Source: Pseudomonas sp. p1(2021b)
GTDB taxonomy: Bacteria; Pseudomonadota; Gammaproteobacteria; Pseudomonadales; Pseudomonadaceae
NCBI RefSeq assembly: GCF_020151015.1
Contig: NZ_CP083746.1
Location: forward strand, 4,494,501 to 4,558,500
Length of the DNA stretch: 64,000 nucleotides
Direction: 5' to 3'
Positions within the stretch are counted from its first letter, which is position 1. The number at the start of each line of letters is the position of its first letter. Shown here in pieces: positions 63,295 to 64,000 of the stretch. The notes below the pieces were generated by a model, which was not told the DNA's origin, searched no databases, and saw only the letters and a program-made list of their open reading frames with translations. Made by a program: the position numbers and the translations under genes.

Positions 63295-64000
63295 TCATTC
63301 GTCGTCGTCGAAGTTGTACATACCCGGCGCGAGGTTCTCGAAGCGGGTGTACTTGCCGATGAATGCCAGGCGAACGAAGCCGATGGGGCCGTTACGCTGT
63401 TTACCGATGATGATTTCCGCTACGCCCTTGTGCTCGGTCTCGGGGTGATACACCTCATCCCGGTAGACGAACATGATCACGTCGGCGTCCTGCTCGATCG
63501 CACCGGATTCACGCAGGTCGGAGTTCACCGGACGCTTGTTCGGGCGCTGCTCGAGGGAACGGTTGAGCTGCGACAGGGCGATGACCGGGCAGTTGAACTC
63601 CTTGGCCAAGGCCTTGAGCGAGCGGGAGATCTCGGAAATCTCGTTGGTCCGGTTGTCACCGGCAGAGCCCGGGATCTGCATCAACTGCAGGTAGTCGACC
63701 ATGATCAGGGCGATCTCGCCATGCTCGCGCGCCAGGCGACGGGTACGCGCGCGCATTTCCGAAGGGCTGATGCCGGCGGTATCGTCGATGAACAGCTTGC
63801 GGTCGTTGAGCAGGTTGACTGCCGAGGTCAGGCGCGGCCAGTCGTCGTCGTCCAGTTGGCCGGAACGCACCTTGGTCTGGTCGATACGGCCCAGGGACGA
63901 CAGCATACGCATGACCAGCGACTCACCTGGCATCTCGAGGGAGAACACCAGCACCGCCTTGTCGGTACGCAGCACGGCGTTTTCCACCAGGTTCATGGCG
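63295..64000 (-). CDS. dnaB: Replicative DNA helicase DnaB (N-terminal part outside the window)
   Basis: The last ~234 residues and the stop (63295-63297) are visible; the gene runs off the right edge. RecA-like core: LVFSLEMPGESLVMRMLSSL (H1a-type motif), Walker B-type LIMVDYLQLM, arginine-rich segment LKALAKEFNCPVIALSQLNR and DLRESGAIEQDADVIMFVYRD are DnaB signatures, with the C-terminal acidic end NFDDDE. Unwinds DNA ahead of the replisome. YgiQ follows at 63146 on the same strand. Confidence 0.97.
   Translation of the reverse strand, partial: AMNLVENAVLRTDKAVLVFSLEMPGESLVMRMLSSLGRIDQTKVRSGQLDDDDWPRLTSAVNLLNDRKLFIDDTAGISPSEMRARTRRLAREHGEIALIMVDYLQLMQIPGSAGDNRTNEISEISRSLKALAKEFNCPVIALSQLNRSLEQRPNKRPVNSDLRESGAIEQDADVIMFVYRDEVYHPETEHKGVAEIIIGKQRNGPIGFVRLAFIGKYTRFENLAPGMYNFDDDE

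Overview
The window is about 64 kb of a GC-rich chromosome from a fluorescent Pseudomonas, most likely of the P. putida group. The evidence is gene content and order (accBC-prmA-dusB-fis-purHD-retS at one end; braCDEFG, pncB-nadE, azurin, a LOG gene, a YgiQ-type radical SAM gene and dnaB at the other), protein sequences that look pseudomonad throughout, and about a dozen Pseudomonas-type REP/REPIN repeats between genes. No rRNA or tRNA gene, CRISPR array or prophage was seen.

Layout. 1-9062 is core housekeeping: fatty-acid synthesis (accB end, accC), ribosomal protein methylation (prmA), a zinc-ribbon membrane protein, the dusB-fis operon, and purine synthesis (purH, purD). 9197-11968 is the hybrid kinase RetS. 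12050-13299 is an intact IS3-family element inserted into a REP, with a 3-bp target duplication and an A6G frameshift site. After marC comes a three-gene reverse-strand cluster of unknown function (14022-16100). Two of its proteins are diverged paralogues, and a very strong hairpin overlaps its first ribosome binding site. 16212-23843 holds cobalamin genes in two divergent operons (cobG-cobH-cobI-cobJ leftward, cobL-cbiD-cobK rightward), ending against a truncated VapC-like PIN-domain remnant. 24228-29137 is a copper-handling cassette (two DUF2946 proteins, PCuAC chaperone, OprC-like TonB receptor, PepSY membrane protein).

29358-30773 is a CycA-like permease. 30958-36507 is the urea ABC transporter urtABCDE, behind a sigma-54 type promoter. 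36538-39923 has an acetyltransferase and the CbpA/CbpM co-chaperones, divergent from a YegD-like Hsp70. 39997-50857 carries single genes: AI-2E family transporter, PsiF protein, AraC regulator divergent from a DMT exporter, lipase, OsmE, ferritin-like protein, AsmA, a secreted protein made of seven 15-residue repeats, a TetR regulator, an AGE-family epimerase and an SDR dehydrogenase.

50858-51549 has no gene but carries a dense group of DnaA-box-like 9-mers and a recurring 8-mer. 51550-56653 is the branched-chain amino acid ABC transporter (livFGMH and braC, leftward), with a sigma-54 type promoter before braC and hairpins between braC and livH. 57195-59231 is NAD salvage (pncB-nadE). Azurin with an ANR/FNR-like site, a 29-codon small ORF, a LOG phosphoribohydrolase, YgiQ and the 3' end of dnaB complete the window.

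The strongest leads for new biology are the three-gene cluster with its structured leader (14022-16156) and the DnaA-box cluster (51009-51418). Nitrogen is a theme: both ABC uptake operons, for urea and for branched-chain amino acids, begin with near-perfect -24/-12 elements.
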